This document shows positions 17,536 to 25,925 of a stretch of 64,000 nucleotides of DNA, piece after piece. Each line of letters opens with the position of its first letter. The stretch's first letter is position 1. A model generated the notes under the pieces. It did not search any database. It saw only the letters and a program-made list of their open reading frames with translations, and had not been told where the DNA came from. Location of the stretch: positions 1 through 64,000 of the forward strand of contig JAXGNG010000003.1 in NCBI GenBank assembly GCA_040768125.1. Direction: 5' to 3'. Source of the stretch: RBG-16-49-21 sp040768125 (GTDB lineage Bacteria > Spirochaetota > UBA4802 > UBA5550). A program made the translations under genes and the position numbers.

Positions 17536-18534
17536 TCAGGCGGGGGATTCTCTTCGGCGGCGGTGGGAGATCTCAAGAACAACAGCGATCGCGAGGGGTA
17601 TCGCGGTGAGGACGATTCCCCCGGCGACGGCATCCGCGGCGTTCGACCCGCCCTCCGACATAATGCCGATGATCACCAGGGCCCAGAAGATGCCGCAGAG
17701 TGAAAAGATGATCCGGGCGATCACGCCGCGATAGCCGCCGCGCCGGGGTGCATGGATGTCCGCGGGTGCCCCGGCGACCGCCGCGACCGGGACCACGGGG
17801 GGAATCGGTGCCGCGGAGGGTTCCCGCACCGGTGGCGCTTCGGGCGGCATCCCCTTCCATCTCGCGACGGATGAGGCCCTTCCCTTCCTCAGGTATACGA
17901 TCCCCATGATGAAGAGGGCTATCACCACGGGGATCATGAGCAGTGCAGCGGGAGTCTCGGAGAGCACGAAGGTGTCATAGACGGCGTGGAAGGCCAGGGC
18001 GATGAGGAATCCCGCAACGATGTTTTTTTTCCTCCGGCCCGGCGCCGGGGCGAAACGCGCGATGCCGATGAAATAGCCCATGATCACGCCGGTGAAAGTG
18101 TGGAGGGGAATCGCGGTGACGGCCCGCATGATCCCCGTGGCGATGCCGAACTGGGCGATATAGAGCAGGTTCTCCGCCATGGCGAATCCGATGGAGGCGG
18201 TCCCCGCGTAGACGATGCCGTCGTTTTCCTCGTTGAAGTTCCGGTTCCTCCAGGCGACGAGCATCACGAGGAGGAGTTTCGCCGCCTCTTCGGCAGGCGC
18301 GATAAGGAAGAAGGATTTTATCGCCGCCCCGGAAAGCCCCGTGCCTGAAAAAAATGCCAGGTTCATGAGTGCCAGTTCGGCGAGACCCACGGGTATGACG
18401 GCAAGGCCTCCCAGGAGGAGTATCTTGATGATGAATCCCATCGGCTCGGGTTCGATGCGGTCCAGGTAGAGAATATAGGCAAGGAATCCGACGGGAGGGG
18501 CGATGCCGATGATGATAAGAAGAAGCGGTTCCAT
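17536..18534 (-). CDS. PrsW-family intramembrane metalloprotease
   Basis: 332 residues from ATG 18534; an ATG six codons upstream is less likely. It has about eight hydrophobic segments. The PrsW/CAAX-like motifs are all visible: APAEEAAKLL (EExxK), GFAMAENLLY (the ENL block), IPLHTFTGVIMGYF and AFHAVYDTF. These supply the Glu and His metal ligands within the membrane. The C-terminus is proline-rich, followed by two more hydrophobic segments. PrsW in Bacillus cleaves an anti-sigma factor; here the substrate is unknown and no anti-sigma gene is adjacent. Gene order does not suggest an operon partner. Confidence 0.85.
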   Translation of the reverse strand: MEPLLLIIIGIAPPVGFLAYILYLDRIEPEPMGFIIKILLLGGLAVIPVGLAELALMNLAFFSGTGLSGAAIKSFFLIAPAEEAAKLLLVMLVAWRNRNFNEENDGIVYAGTASIGFAMAENLLYIAQFGIATGIMRAVTAIPLHTFTGVIMGYFIGIARFAPAPGRRKKNIVAGFLIALAFHAVYDTFVLSETPAALLMIPVVIALFIMGIVYLRKGRASSVARWKGMPPEAPPVREPSAAPIPPVVPVAAVAGAPADIHAPRRGGYRGVIARIIFSLCGIFWALVIIGIMSEGGSNAADAVAGGIVLTAIPLAIAVVLEISHRRRRESPA

Positions 18535-18630
18535 CCGGTGGTCCCCCGGCATTGATGATGGGATGCCGTGCGGGATGGCATATCCATCCCGACGGCAAGA
18601 AACATCCCTTCCGCAGGGCGAAGGCCCTTA

Positions 18631-19698
18631 TCAATCCTTCAGCGCGTAACCCCTTTCCCTGAAGAGCGTCAGGCAGGCGTCGACGATTTCTCCGTCGAAA
18701 AGGGTGCCCCGGTGGGTGGTGATCTCCTCAAGGGCATGCCCTACTCCCAGGGCACGGCGGTAGGGCCGGTGTGAGCACATCGCCTCCACCACGTCGGCCA
18801 CTGCCAGGATCCTTCCCTCCGGAATGATCTCCTCTCCCGCTATCCCACGGGGGTATCCGGAGCCGTCCATCCGTTCATGGTGCTGGTACACGGCCTGCGC
18901 CACGGGCCAGGGGAATTCGATGGTCTTGAGAATGCCGAATCCCATTTCCGCATGGGTCTTCATCAGCTTGAATTCGATCTCCGTGAGGTGTCCCGGCTTG
19001 CTCAGTATTTCCGACGGGATGGATATCTTCCCGATGTCGAGAATCGATCCCGCGATGCGGATGCCGTCTATGGCGTCCCGGGGCATCCCCATCTCGTTGG
19101 CGATGGACCGCGCGAGGTCGGATACCCGGCGGTGGTGGCCGGCGGTGTAGGGATCGCGAATTTCCAGGGCCAGGGAGAGCGCCTGGACTGACTGGGCGAG
19201 GGCCTTGCGCATGATATTGAAGCTTTCCTTCAGGTCATGTTCCCTAAGGCGCTCCGTGATGTCCCGCATGATTCCCCGGAATCCCACGGGTTCCCCCTCG
19301 GGTGAACGGATGAGGGAAACTGAGATTTCAACCGCCTTCTTGGTTCCGTTTTTTCTCGTGACGTCGTAGACGATTGTTTTCCTGTCGGATTCGCCGCGGT
19401 AGATGGCGTTGAAGTGGCGGTACACCTCGTCCGCGCTTTTCGGGTCGAGATACGTGCGGTAGCTGGCGCCCTGGAGCTCCTTCGTGGTATAGCCGGTGAG
19501 GCGCGCCATGGCCCTGTTGCAGAAAAAATGAATCCCGCGGAGGTCTGTCTCCCAGAAGCCGTCTTCGATCTGGTCGAGGACATGATGGTAATCGTTGACC
19601 GGATCACCGGCGGGGTCTCCACCGGTCACCCGGCCCAGGCGAAGGGCCTCAAGCTCCTCGATGAGCTCTTTCTTCGTCTTGTTCCTGTATCTGTTCAT
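18631..19698 (-). CDS. PAS plus HD-GYP domain protein with altered HD motif
   Basis: 355 residues: a short coiled coil (1-25), a PAS sensor domain (about 38-160, ending DITERLREHD), then an HD-GYP domain (about 180-350). The GYP part is intact (HHERMDGSGYPRG), as is the first AGHHRRVSDLA histidine block. However, the core HD pair reads SILDIGKIS: residue 220 is Leu (codon CTC), where this family normally has His (CAC). HD-GYP enzymes hydrolyse cyclic di-GMP with this metal ligand, so activity may be lost or changed. A PilZ (c-di-GMP receptor) gene diverges 250 bases away, which supports a role in that signalling pathway. Confidence 0.88.
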   Translation of the reverse strand: MNRYRNKTKKELIEELEALRLGRVTGGDPAGDPVNDYHHVLDQIEDGFWETDLRGIHFFCNRAMARLTGYTTKELQGASYRTYLDPKSADEVYRHFNAIYRGESDRKTIVYDVTRKNGTKKAVEISVSLIRSPEGEPVGFRGIMRDITERLREHDLKESFNIMRKALAQSVQALSLALEIRDPYTAGHHRRVSDLARSIANEMGMPRDAIDGIRIAGSILDIGKISIPSEILSKPGHLTEIEFKLMKTHAEMGFGILKTIEFPWPVAQAVYQHHERMDGSGYPRGIAGEEIIPEGRILAVADVVEAMCSHRPYRRALGVGHALEEITTHRGTLFDGEIVDACLTLFRERGYALKD

Positions 19699-19950
19699 GG
19701 GCGGACTTCACCATTTTGAGGCGCGGGACCGTGGATTTCAATACAAATTTATCCGGGCGGCCATGAATAATGGAAATGTGGCCGCTTTTGCTCATAGAGA
19801 GCATCGAAAGGGGAGTGATGACCTCGATAGCCGCCCGCATTTTTTTGTTTGACATCGCCCGGCGGAACTGCAATACTACTTTCAATTCGAGGTCTCCATG
19901 AGGCAACAAGCCGGCACCGTGGCGGATAACTAATCCCTGGATGGTCTGAC

Positions 19951-20325
19951 ATGGAAAAACGGAATACGATCAGGGTTCCCTTTCGTGTCCGGGCGATCGT
20001 GCAATACGAGGGAAAGGAGCTGGAAGGCGAGGTGGACAACCTGAGCACCGGGGGGATGCTCTTCACCACCGCGACGACCGGCATTCCCCCTGATGCCGCG
20101 GTAACCATGTCCATCATACTCTACGGGTCGAGCTCCCATCTCTCCCTGAACTGCGCGGGCAGAGTGGTCCGCGTAACGGAAGGGGGAATCGCTATCCGGT
20201 TCACCGAGCTCGATTTCGATTCGTTCATCCATCTCCGGAACATCGTGTCACGGAACGCCTACGACGAAGAAACCGCCATGAGGGAGTTCGAGGATTTCAG
20301 TACCGGGAAATCCCCGGGGGATTGA
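19951..20325 (+). CDS. PilZ-domain protein
   Basis: 124 residues, essentially a single PilZ domain. The c-di-GMP-binding signature is present: RNTIR near the N-terminus (RxxxR, residues 4-8) and DNLSTGGM about 30 residues later (the D/N-x-S-x-x-G block). Such proteins bind cyclic di-GMP and pass the signal to motility, polysaccharide or adhesion machinery. It is transcribed away from the PAS/HD-GYP gene, so the two may share a control region. No output domain is attached. Confidence 0.88.
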   Translation: MEKRNTIRVPFRVRAIVQYEGKELEGEVDNLSTGGMLFTTATTGIPPDAAVTMSIILYGSSSHLSLNCAGRVVRVTEGGIAIRFTELDFDSFIHLRNIVSRNAYDEETAMREFEDFSTGKSPGD

Positions 20326-20336
20326 TCCCCGCCCGG

Positions 20337-21281
20337 TCATGCCATCTTTTTCCATGCCGCCTCAAGGCGCGCGTGGCGCGCCTTCTCCGCCACGTTAAAG
20401 AGGGGGCGATCGCGTTTCCACCTCTCCTTCGCCACCCCTTCGACGCCCTCCCAGAACGGTTCAAGGTCCCGAAGAAGGGTCCCGATCAGCTCGTTGATTC
20501 CCCCCAGCGCGATATGGACCGAGGGAGAGGAGGGGTTGTCGAGAGACAGGTCGCGGACCCCGGCGATAAGGGCCGCGATGCACCCCGGGACCTCCCTGGG
20601 CCAGCCGTGGTGGAGCGCGACGCGGAGGAGGTGCCCGAGAAGGGCGGCAAGGACGTGCAGGTCTTCAATGGTTCGAAAAGGTTTAATGTAGTCCGTGTAT
20701 CCGTCTCCGGGAAGCAGGCGTGAATTGTCCAGGGAGACGCCTGAAAACTCGATCGTGCCGTGGGTAATCTCTGGAATGAAGGGAATCCCCTCCATGGGTG
20801 TCACGGTGACGCCCGGGTCGGCCGTGTCGACGAGGACCATGCGGATCATGTTTTTCCCCTCGGCGGAGGCGCCGGTTGTCGCCGCCGCGAGGAGCAGCCC
20901 CGCCTCGGGCGCCAGTGTGGCGAACCGCTTAGATCCTTTCAGGATCCAGTGTTCCCCTTCTGACCCGCCTCCCCGGGAAAGTGTCGACCGTATCGCCGCG
21001 GGGTGGCCGCCTCCCTCCTCGGTGACGCAGAAGGAGACAATGGCCCGCCGGGGAAGGTCGGGGACCAGCCGCCTGAGGGCGCATTCATATCCAGCGGCGA
21101 AGGCGAAACCGACCCGGTCCGAAAGATACCCCCCCAGCACGGCGCGGTCCACGGGGGCGTCCCACCCCGCCGTTTCATCCTGGAAAACCCGCTCCCACTC
21201 GGGGAACGTGGCGAAGGTCCTCCCCCGGAGCGAGTTCCCTTCACCGAGGAGCCGATCAAGCAGCGTCGAAGTCCGCATCAT
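20337..21281 (-). CDS. short acyl-CoA dehydrogenase-like protein
   Basis: 314 residues, shorter than the usual 380 of acyl-CoA dehydrogenases. The middle part resembles the family: VSFCVTEEGGGHPAAIRSTL corresponds to the flavin-contacting loop, HWILKGSKRFATLA to the beta-barrel strand, and FSGVSLDNSRLLPG to the hinge before the C-terminal helices. The catalytic Glu region cannot be placed with confidence. It may be a divergent or degenerate member that binds FAD or CoA. It ends 11 bases after the convergent PilZ gene. No neighbouring beta-oxidation genes support a pathway. Confidence 0.6.
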   Translation of the reverse strand: MMRTSTLLDRLLGEGNSLRGRTFATFPEWERVFQDETAGWDAPVDRAVLGGYLSDRVGFAFAAGYECALRRLVPDLPRRAIVSFCVTEEGGGHPAAIRSTLSRGGGSEGEHWILKGSKRFATLAPEAGLLLAAATTGASAEGKNMIRMVLVDTADPGVTVTPMEGIPFIPEITHGTIEFSGVSLDNSRLLPGDGYTDYIKPFRTIEDLHVLAALLGHLLRVALHHGWPREVPGCIAALIAGVRDLSLDNPSSPSVHIALGGINELIGTLLRDLEPFWEGVEGVAKERWKRDRPLFNVAEKARHARLEAAWKKMA

Positions 21282-21328
21282 TCGCGTCGTCCCGCGGCCC
21301 TTTCGCCGGCGCTTCCGCCGCGCCGGGC

Positions 21329-22006
21329 CTAGACGACATACACCTCCATGAGCACCTGGTAGGAGCGGTTCAGTTCTTTCATCATCGAATCGTCCCCGCG
21401 ATTGCGGTCGGGATGGTACGCCATGGCCAGCTCGTGGTACCTCCGGGTGATCCGCTTCCGGTTCGGCCTTCTGAGGCCCAGGAACGACAGGGCGGATTCG
21501 ATCTCCCCCCGCCTGAGGGCGTAAACGACCACGCCCCGCATCAGCCTGCCGAGGACCGCGCCCTCGCAGAAGGAGATGTTCTCCGGGTTCGTGTAGAAGT
21601 CGCGCAGGGGGTCAAATGCCGGGTGGTCCCCCGGGGCCGCCGCGCTATGCACGGCGCATCGCCCGTGGGCCACGGCGGCTTCGGCGCAGTAGGCCCCCGT
21701 TTCGGGATTGTAATGATGGCAGCGAAGGGGGCCGGGAAGCTTTACCATCCTGATCCGCATCGGGTCGAGGTGGAGGTAGAAGCCCCGGGCGCCGGCCTCC
21801 CTCTTGAGCCGGTAGAGTGCGTGGTAGAGGGAGAAGTGGAGGATGAAGAGACGCTTTTTCGACCCGGGCATTCGCTCCCTTCCGGTGAGGAGGCGCAGGA
21901 GCTCGAGCTCCATGACCGGCGCGTCGCGCGCGCAGAGGATGTCGAAGAGCGTTCCCGTGTCAATGGGGACGAAGGCTCGGGCCGTGCTGCCGGGTCGCCC
22001 CGTCAT
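21329..22006 (-). CDS. J-domain protein with a Cys/His cluster
   Basis: 225 residues from ATG 22006. The C-terminal 45 residues form a J-like domain with the HPD tripeptide (ITRRYHELAMAYHPDRNRG), ending the protein, which is unusual because J domains are mostly N-terminal. The middle carries CHHYNPETGAYCAEAAVAHGRC, a Cys/His set that could hold a metal. The start codon overlaps the stop of the AhpD-like gene (ATGA at 22003-22006), so it is translationally coupled to that redox protein. It may recruit DnaK to a specific client; this is inference. Confidence 0.72.
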   Translation of the reverse strand: MTGRPGSTARAFVPIDTGTLFDILCARDAPVMELELLRLLTGRERMPGSKKRLFILHFSLYHALYRLKREAGARGFYLHLDPMRIRMVKLPGPLRCHHYNPETGAYCAEAAVAHGRCAVHSAAAPGDHPAFDPLRDFYTNPENISFCEGAVLGRLMRGVVVYALRRGEIESALSFLGLRRPNRKRITRRYHELAMAYHPDRNRGDDSMMKELNRSYQVLMEVYVV

Positions 22007-22557
22007 GGCGATCCGTTCCCCGGGGATTTGCCGCCAAGGTCGATGGGGCACGCGGCGCCGTATGATGCACCGCCGCTGCGCCACTGCCGGCCGTCCAGGG
22101 TATTGTTGAACAAATTGGCGAAACGCATCATGCGGAAGAGCTTCAGGTGGTAGGCCCGCTCCTTCTCCGTGTAGTGCCGGTGGTAGTCGTCGAGGTGGTC
22201 CCACTCTTCCATGCGGCCCCCGGCGTCCACGAAATCCCGGGCGGTTCTCAGGACAAGCCACTCCCTGAAATCGAAGGAGTCCCTGTCGAGGACCGAGAGC
22301 TTCTCCATCTCGTCGTCGGATATGCCAAGCCTCCTGCCCACGGCGGAGTGCGCCTTCATTCAAAGGTAGCAGTTGTTCGCCGCGGTGATGGCGATGAGGA
22401 TCTTTTCACGGAGCACCCTGTCCACGCGGAGAAAGGTCATGATGAAGGTGGTGCCCCTGAAGAGATCGATGATGCAGGAAAGGGTTTCCCTGAAGGAGCT
22501 GAAGCGGCGCATGGTCATCTCGTTTCTCTTGAATCGTTTTTTCGTCACGGGAAGCAT
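22003..22557 (-). CDS. AhpD-like peroxidase-family protein with in-frame TGA (candidate selenoprotein)
   Basis: Read through the TGA at 22362-22360, this is a 184-residue AhpD/carboxymuconolactone-decarboxylase-family protein from ATG 22557 (ATG 22518 is an alternative). The active-site segment reads LREKILIAITAANNCYL, then TGA, then MKAHSAVG. Relative to M. tuberculosis AhpD, Glu118 (12 residues before the first Cys), Cys130 and His137 (4 residues after the second Cys) are kept, and TGA replaces Cys133. Codon 66 would therefore be selenocysteine in a CxxU motif. Coding character continues for 118 codons after the TGA. A hairpin fitting the bacterial SECIS layout follows it. A nonsense mutation is the alternative. 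Confidence 0.8.
22331..22348 (-). promoter_or_regulatory. SECIS-like hairpin downstream of the in-frame TGA
   Basis: On the minus strand CTCCGCC (22348-22342), loop GTG (22341-22339) and GGC-A-GGAG (22338-22331) form a seven-base-pair stem with one bulged A. The loop begins with G and starts 18 bases after the TGA. Bacterial SECIS elements usually have a small loop with an early G placed about 16-37 bases after the UGA. This is a match by eye, without a folding calculation. Confidence 0.6.
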
Positions 22558-22628
22558 GTCATGGCGCGATGGCCCTGTCAAGGATTTGTGCGCATGGATG
22601 CAATTTTTGTCCGGGGCAGGCTGCTCTC

Positions 22629-25046
22629 CTATATGCCGAGGCGCACGATGGTTACGCCGTCGCCCCCTTCGCCGTCCTTGCCGGGGCGGAAGGCCGCGGC
22701 GTAACGGCACCCTGGGAGGTGGCTTCGCACGGCGGATTTCATGGCGCCGGTGCCGTGGCCGTGGATTACCACGGCGGTGTCGATTCCCCCCCGGATCATC
22801 CGGTCGAAATCCCGTTCCATGGCGTCGATGCCTTCATCCACGCGCATGCCCCGGAGGTCCACGGTGTTGTAGGAGGTCTGCAGGGCGGGCGGTATCTCCC
22901 CGTCCGCCGGCGCGGAAGGCTCGCGGACGCCGGCCCTTCTTCTACTCTTCGCCCGTGGCGGAGGGGCGGGGGCTTTGAGTGGCCGGTAAAGATCGCCGAA
23001 TCCCCGGGTGGTGCGTATCGAGGAGCCGAGGAGAAGCGCCGCTTCCCCGGCGGCGGTATCCACGCGCTCGACGGTGCCTTCCTTTTCGAGGGACATTATG
23101 AAGAGGCGGTCCCCGGGCCGTATCGATTCCGGCTCCGCGGGTCGGTACCGGTGCAGGTAGCGTTTTTCCCTTCCCTTTTCGAGGGCGGACCTGATGGAGG
23201 CCTCGATCCCGCGCAGCTGTTCATGGGCCTTCGCCGCGTCCCTCTGGCCCATGCGCTGGAGATTCGTGATCCGTTCGGTGACGAGCCTACGGTATTCCTT
23301 CAATTCCTCCAGGAACTCGATTCCCTCCTTTTCCCGAATCTCCTGGGTCCGCCGTTCCAGGGCCTTCGTCAGGCCGTCGATCTCGTCCCGTTCCCCCTCG
23401 AGGCGCCGGGAGAACTCCTCGAGGCGCTCCCTTTCCTCGCTCATCTCCCGCTCGAAGCGCTGCACTTTTTCGATGAGGGCCTCGACGCTGATCTCCCGGT
23501 CGTCGAGGAGCGAGCGGGCCCGGGAGATCGTGCCGGGGGGAAGCCCGTAGATCTCGGCGATCTCAAGGGCGTAGCTCACGCCGGGAAGGCCGGTGATGAG
23601 GCGGTAGGTGGGCCTGAGGGTCTCCATGTCGAAGGACACCGAGGCGTTGATGAACCGGGGGTCCGCCGCGGGAAGCTCCTTCAGCATGGAGTAGTGCGTG
23701 GTGACCACGATGGTGGCGCCGGTCTCGATGAGGGACTCGAGGATCGCCCGCGCCAGGGCGGCGCCCTGGGCGGGGTCGGTTCCCACGATTATCTCGTCGA
23801 TGATGACCAGGGATGTGTCGTCGGCCGCCCCCAGCATCTCGTCTATCGCCACGATCTGGCCGGAGAAGGTCGAGAGGGAGCGCGAGAGGCTCTGGTCGTC
23901 GCCGATGTCGGCGAGCACGCGGCTGAAGAGCCCGATCCGCGAATCCGGCCCCGCGGTGACGTGGAGCCCCAGCATGGCGAAGAGGGCGCAGAGGCCGATC
24001 GTTTTCAGCACCACGGTCTTGCCCCCGGTGTTGGCGCCGGAGATGATGAGACAGCGGCGGGCGCCCAGGGAGATGTCGTTGGCCACGGTGGAGGAGGGGG
24101 ACATCAGGTGGAGGAGGGGATGGCGCGCCCTGAAGAGCTCGATCAGCGGCTCATCCTCGACGACGGGCTCCGAACCGCCGGTGTCAATGCTGAAGCGGGC
24201 CGCGGCGGAGAGAAAATCGAGCATGGCGATGACGCCGAGATTGGCCGCGAGGGAAGGGCCGCTTTCGGCGGCCTTCTGGGAGAGGGCTCGGAGGATCCTC
24301 AGCGTTTCTCCCCGGAGCTCCCCCTCGAGCATCCGGACGCGGTTGTTCAGGGGCGTGATCTCCTCCGGCTCGATGTAGCAGGTGGCGCCGCTCGCCGACA
24401 CGTCGTGCACCGTGCCCCGGATCCTGTCCTTCATCGCGGTCTTGACGAGGAGCACGTAGCGGTCGTTCCGCGAGGTGAAGACCTTCTCCTGGAGGGCCTG
24501 CTCCAGGCGGGGGGAATTGATGAGGCCCCTGAGGGTGCGTTCGAGGTCCTCCCTCGCGGTGAAGAGCTCCGAGGCGATCCTGCGGAGCTCCGGGTACCTG
24601 TCGGGATTGAGTTCGCCGCGCCCGGTTATCGATTCGTTGAGAAGGCCGCGAAGTTCCGCGAGGTCCCCCAGGCGGTGGCGCTCCTCCCCCAGGGCGGGGA
24701 AGCGTTCCCCCCGCTCCCCCAGGGCGCGCCTGATGGAATGGGAGGCGCGGCAGAAATCCCTGAGCTCCGCGAGCTGCTCCAGGGAGAGAACGCCCCCCTT
24801 GCCGGCCATCTCCACCAGGGGGGCGATGTCCGTGATCCCCGCGAAATCCAGGGGCTCCTCCTGCCGCATCATCTCCTTCATCTCGGTGATTTTCCTGAGC
24901 CGGGCCCTGGCGCGCGGTGCATCGAGGGGCCGGAGAAGGGCGATCTCGGCGGCGCCGGGTAGCGTGGCGCACCGCTTCCTCAGCTCCTCACTGACCAGGG
25001 GCCATTCGAGGAGTTCCAGCACGCGGGGTGGGATTGTCTGTTCCAT
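22629..25046 (-). CDS. mutS2: MutS2-type ATPase with C-terminal Smr domain
   Basis: 805 residues, normal for MutS2. ATG 25046 is chosen because the family starts with a helix like PRVLELLEWPLVSEEL. The order is core and lever helices, then the ABC ATPase with Walker A SGANTGGKTVVLKTIG, the D-loop/Walker B area LVIIDEIIVGTDPAQG, a long coiled coil (about 480-600), and a C-terminal Smr nuclease domain with VDLRGMRVDEGIDAM and VIHGHGTGAMKSAV. MutS2 acts on recombination intermediates and, in Bacillus, on collided ribosomes. It lacks the MutS1 mismatch-binding domain. It lies upstream of the candidate selenoprotein on the same strand, but the 71-base gap does not prove an operon. Confidence 0.93.
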   Translation of the reverse strand: MEQTIPPRVLELLEWPLVSEELRKRCATLPGAAEIALLRPLDAPRARARLRKITEMKEMMRQEEPLDFAGITDIAPLVEMAGKGGVLSLEQLAELRDFCRASHSIRRALGERGERFPALGEERHRLGDLAELRGLLNESITGRGELNPDRYPELRRIASELFTAREDLERTLRGLINSPRLEQALQEKVFTSRNDRYVLLVKTAMKDRIRGTVHDVSASGATCYIEPEEITPLNNRVRMLEGELRGETLRILRALSQKAAESGPSLAANLGVIAMLDFLSAAARFSIDTGGSEPVVEDEPLIELFRARHPLLHLMSPSSTVANDISLGARRCLIISGANTGGKTVVLKTIGLCALFAMLGLHVTAGPDSRIGLFSRVLADIGDDQSLSRSLSTFSGQIVAIDEMLGAADDTSLVIIDEIIVGTDPAQGAALARAILESLIETGATIVVTTHYSMLKELPAADPRFINASVSFDMETLRPTYRLITGLPGVSYALEIAEIYGLPPGTISRARSLLDDREISVEALIEKVQRFEREMSEERERLEEFSRRLEGERDEIDGLTKALERRTQEIREKEGIEFLEELKEYRRLVTERITNLQRMGQRDAAKAHEQLRGIEASIRSALEKGREKRYLHRYRPAEPESIRPGDRLFIMSLEKEGTVERVDTAAGEAALLLGSSIRTTRGFGDLYRPLKAPAPPPRAKSRRRAGVREPSAPADGEIPPALQTSYNTVDLRGMRVDEGIDAMERDFDRMIRGGIDTAVVIHGHGTGAMKSAVRSHLPGCRYAAAFRPGKDGEGGDGVTIVRLGI

Positions 25047-25210
25047 GGGCGATCGGCGTTCAGGCGGCTTTGATGGTGATATGATCCTTTCATCCCCGCC
25101 GGGGGACAGGTCAAGTAGAATTTTCAATCCACGCGGAGTGGGGTTTCGTTATGAGAGCACCCCATCAGGGCCCGGTTGAGCCTGCGCGGCAATGACACCT
25201 TTACGGCAGT

Positions 25211-25444
25211 TCAGACTCCGGGGGAGGGGGGGGTCAGGATATGTCGCGCCAGGCGCTGACGGAAGGAGGGGTCCTCAAGGAGTTTTTCCGCCTCGACAAT
25301 AAGTTCATCGATGAGATCGTCAGGGGCATCTGAAATCATTGCGCGTACCTGGTCACGCGTGGCGGGCTTTCCGGTTTCCGGATGGGGCACTAACAGCATT
25401 CCCGCGACGATATTGAGCAGGCTTTCTTTATCTGATTTTTCCAT
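25211..25444 (-). CDS. small hypothetical protein
   Basis: 77 residues, acidic and predicted mostly helical (DQVRAMISDAPDDLIDELIVEAEKLLEDPSFRQRLARHIL). No signal peptide, membrane segment or known motif is visible. It is upstream of mutS2 on the same strand. Codon usage looks like its neighbours. Function unknown. Confidence 0.5.
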   Translation of the reverse strand: MEKSDKESLLNIVAGMLLVPHPETGKPATRDQVRAMISDAPDDLIDELIVEAEKLLEDPSFRQRLARHILTPPSPGV

Positions 25445-25925
25445 GGTTTTTATTATCAGCAGCGGCCGGGTTTGTCAAACATGAATTGTATAATCGAGTC
25501 ATATCCCGTGCCGGCGTGAATCTTTGAATGGTTACGATAGTTGACTTTGCCACAGCAGCAATAAGGTTGCTGTCCCCAGGCCGATAATGCAGCATCAATC
25601 GAAGGGTCTTCCTCCGGTGTTGAATTATTATTCTTTCCCCATGATGGTTCGCATGAAACACGATCACTCCACTGGCCCCGTTACGGGCAGGAGACTTTTT
25701 CCTGCATGATAATGGTACGGCCTGGTCAGTATTAATCACGCTGTGCGTTCTCTGGATCGGGACGACATAAGTATGGCCTGATCCATCGCAATCCGTTTCC
25801 AGGTGTCCGGGAATACCGGCGTATATGATCAGTTCCCCCTGCCGCATGTCATTTAATCATTGACCTTTCCCCGTTGAAGGTATTCCATGCGTGTCGAGAA
25901 TCCGTATATCATGAGGAGGCTTTTC
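25445..25925. other. 480-base gene-free stretch with a leader-repeat copy
   Basis: No convincing protein gene is seen. A minus-strand open frame covers much of it, but its product looks random. The stretch contains the first copy of a repeated leader element (25638-25702), followed by ATGATAATG and a nine-codon open frame. It is followed by the leader of the flavoprotein gene. Confidence 0.5.
25638..25702 (+). repeat. leader element copy A (65 bp)
   Basis: Identical at 61 of 65 positions to 26634-26698. It contains TCGCATGAAACAC, the small hairpin CCCG-TTA-CGGG, the ribosome-site-like GGCAGGAGA and CTTTTTCC, then three bases and ATGAT. Here it leads into a nine-codon open frame rather than an obvious gene. 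Confidence 0.75.

Noticed and set aside
22360..22362. The TGA as an ordinary stop, with two separate genes or a pseudogene
   Set aside because: The second part would begin exactly within the AhpD active site and the first would end there; spacing of the Glu, Cys and His residues fits one protein. Not excluded, but less likely than selenocysteine.
22569..24962. A 797-residue open frame on the plus strand
   Set aside because: It is antisense to mutS2, whose motifs are all intact on the minus strand. The plus-strand product is Gly/Val/Glu/Asp-rich with no recognisable motif, as expected of a GC-rich shadow frame.
25428..25847. A 139-codon minus-strand frame
   Set aside because: It overlaps the start of the small gene at 25211-25444 and the repeat element, and its product looks random.
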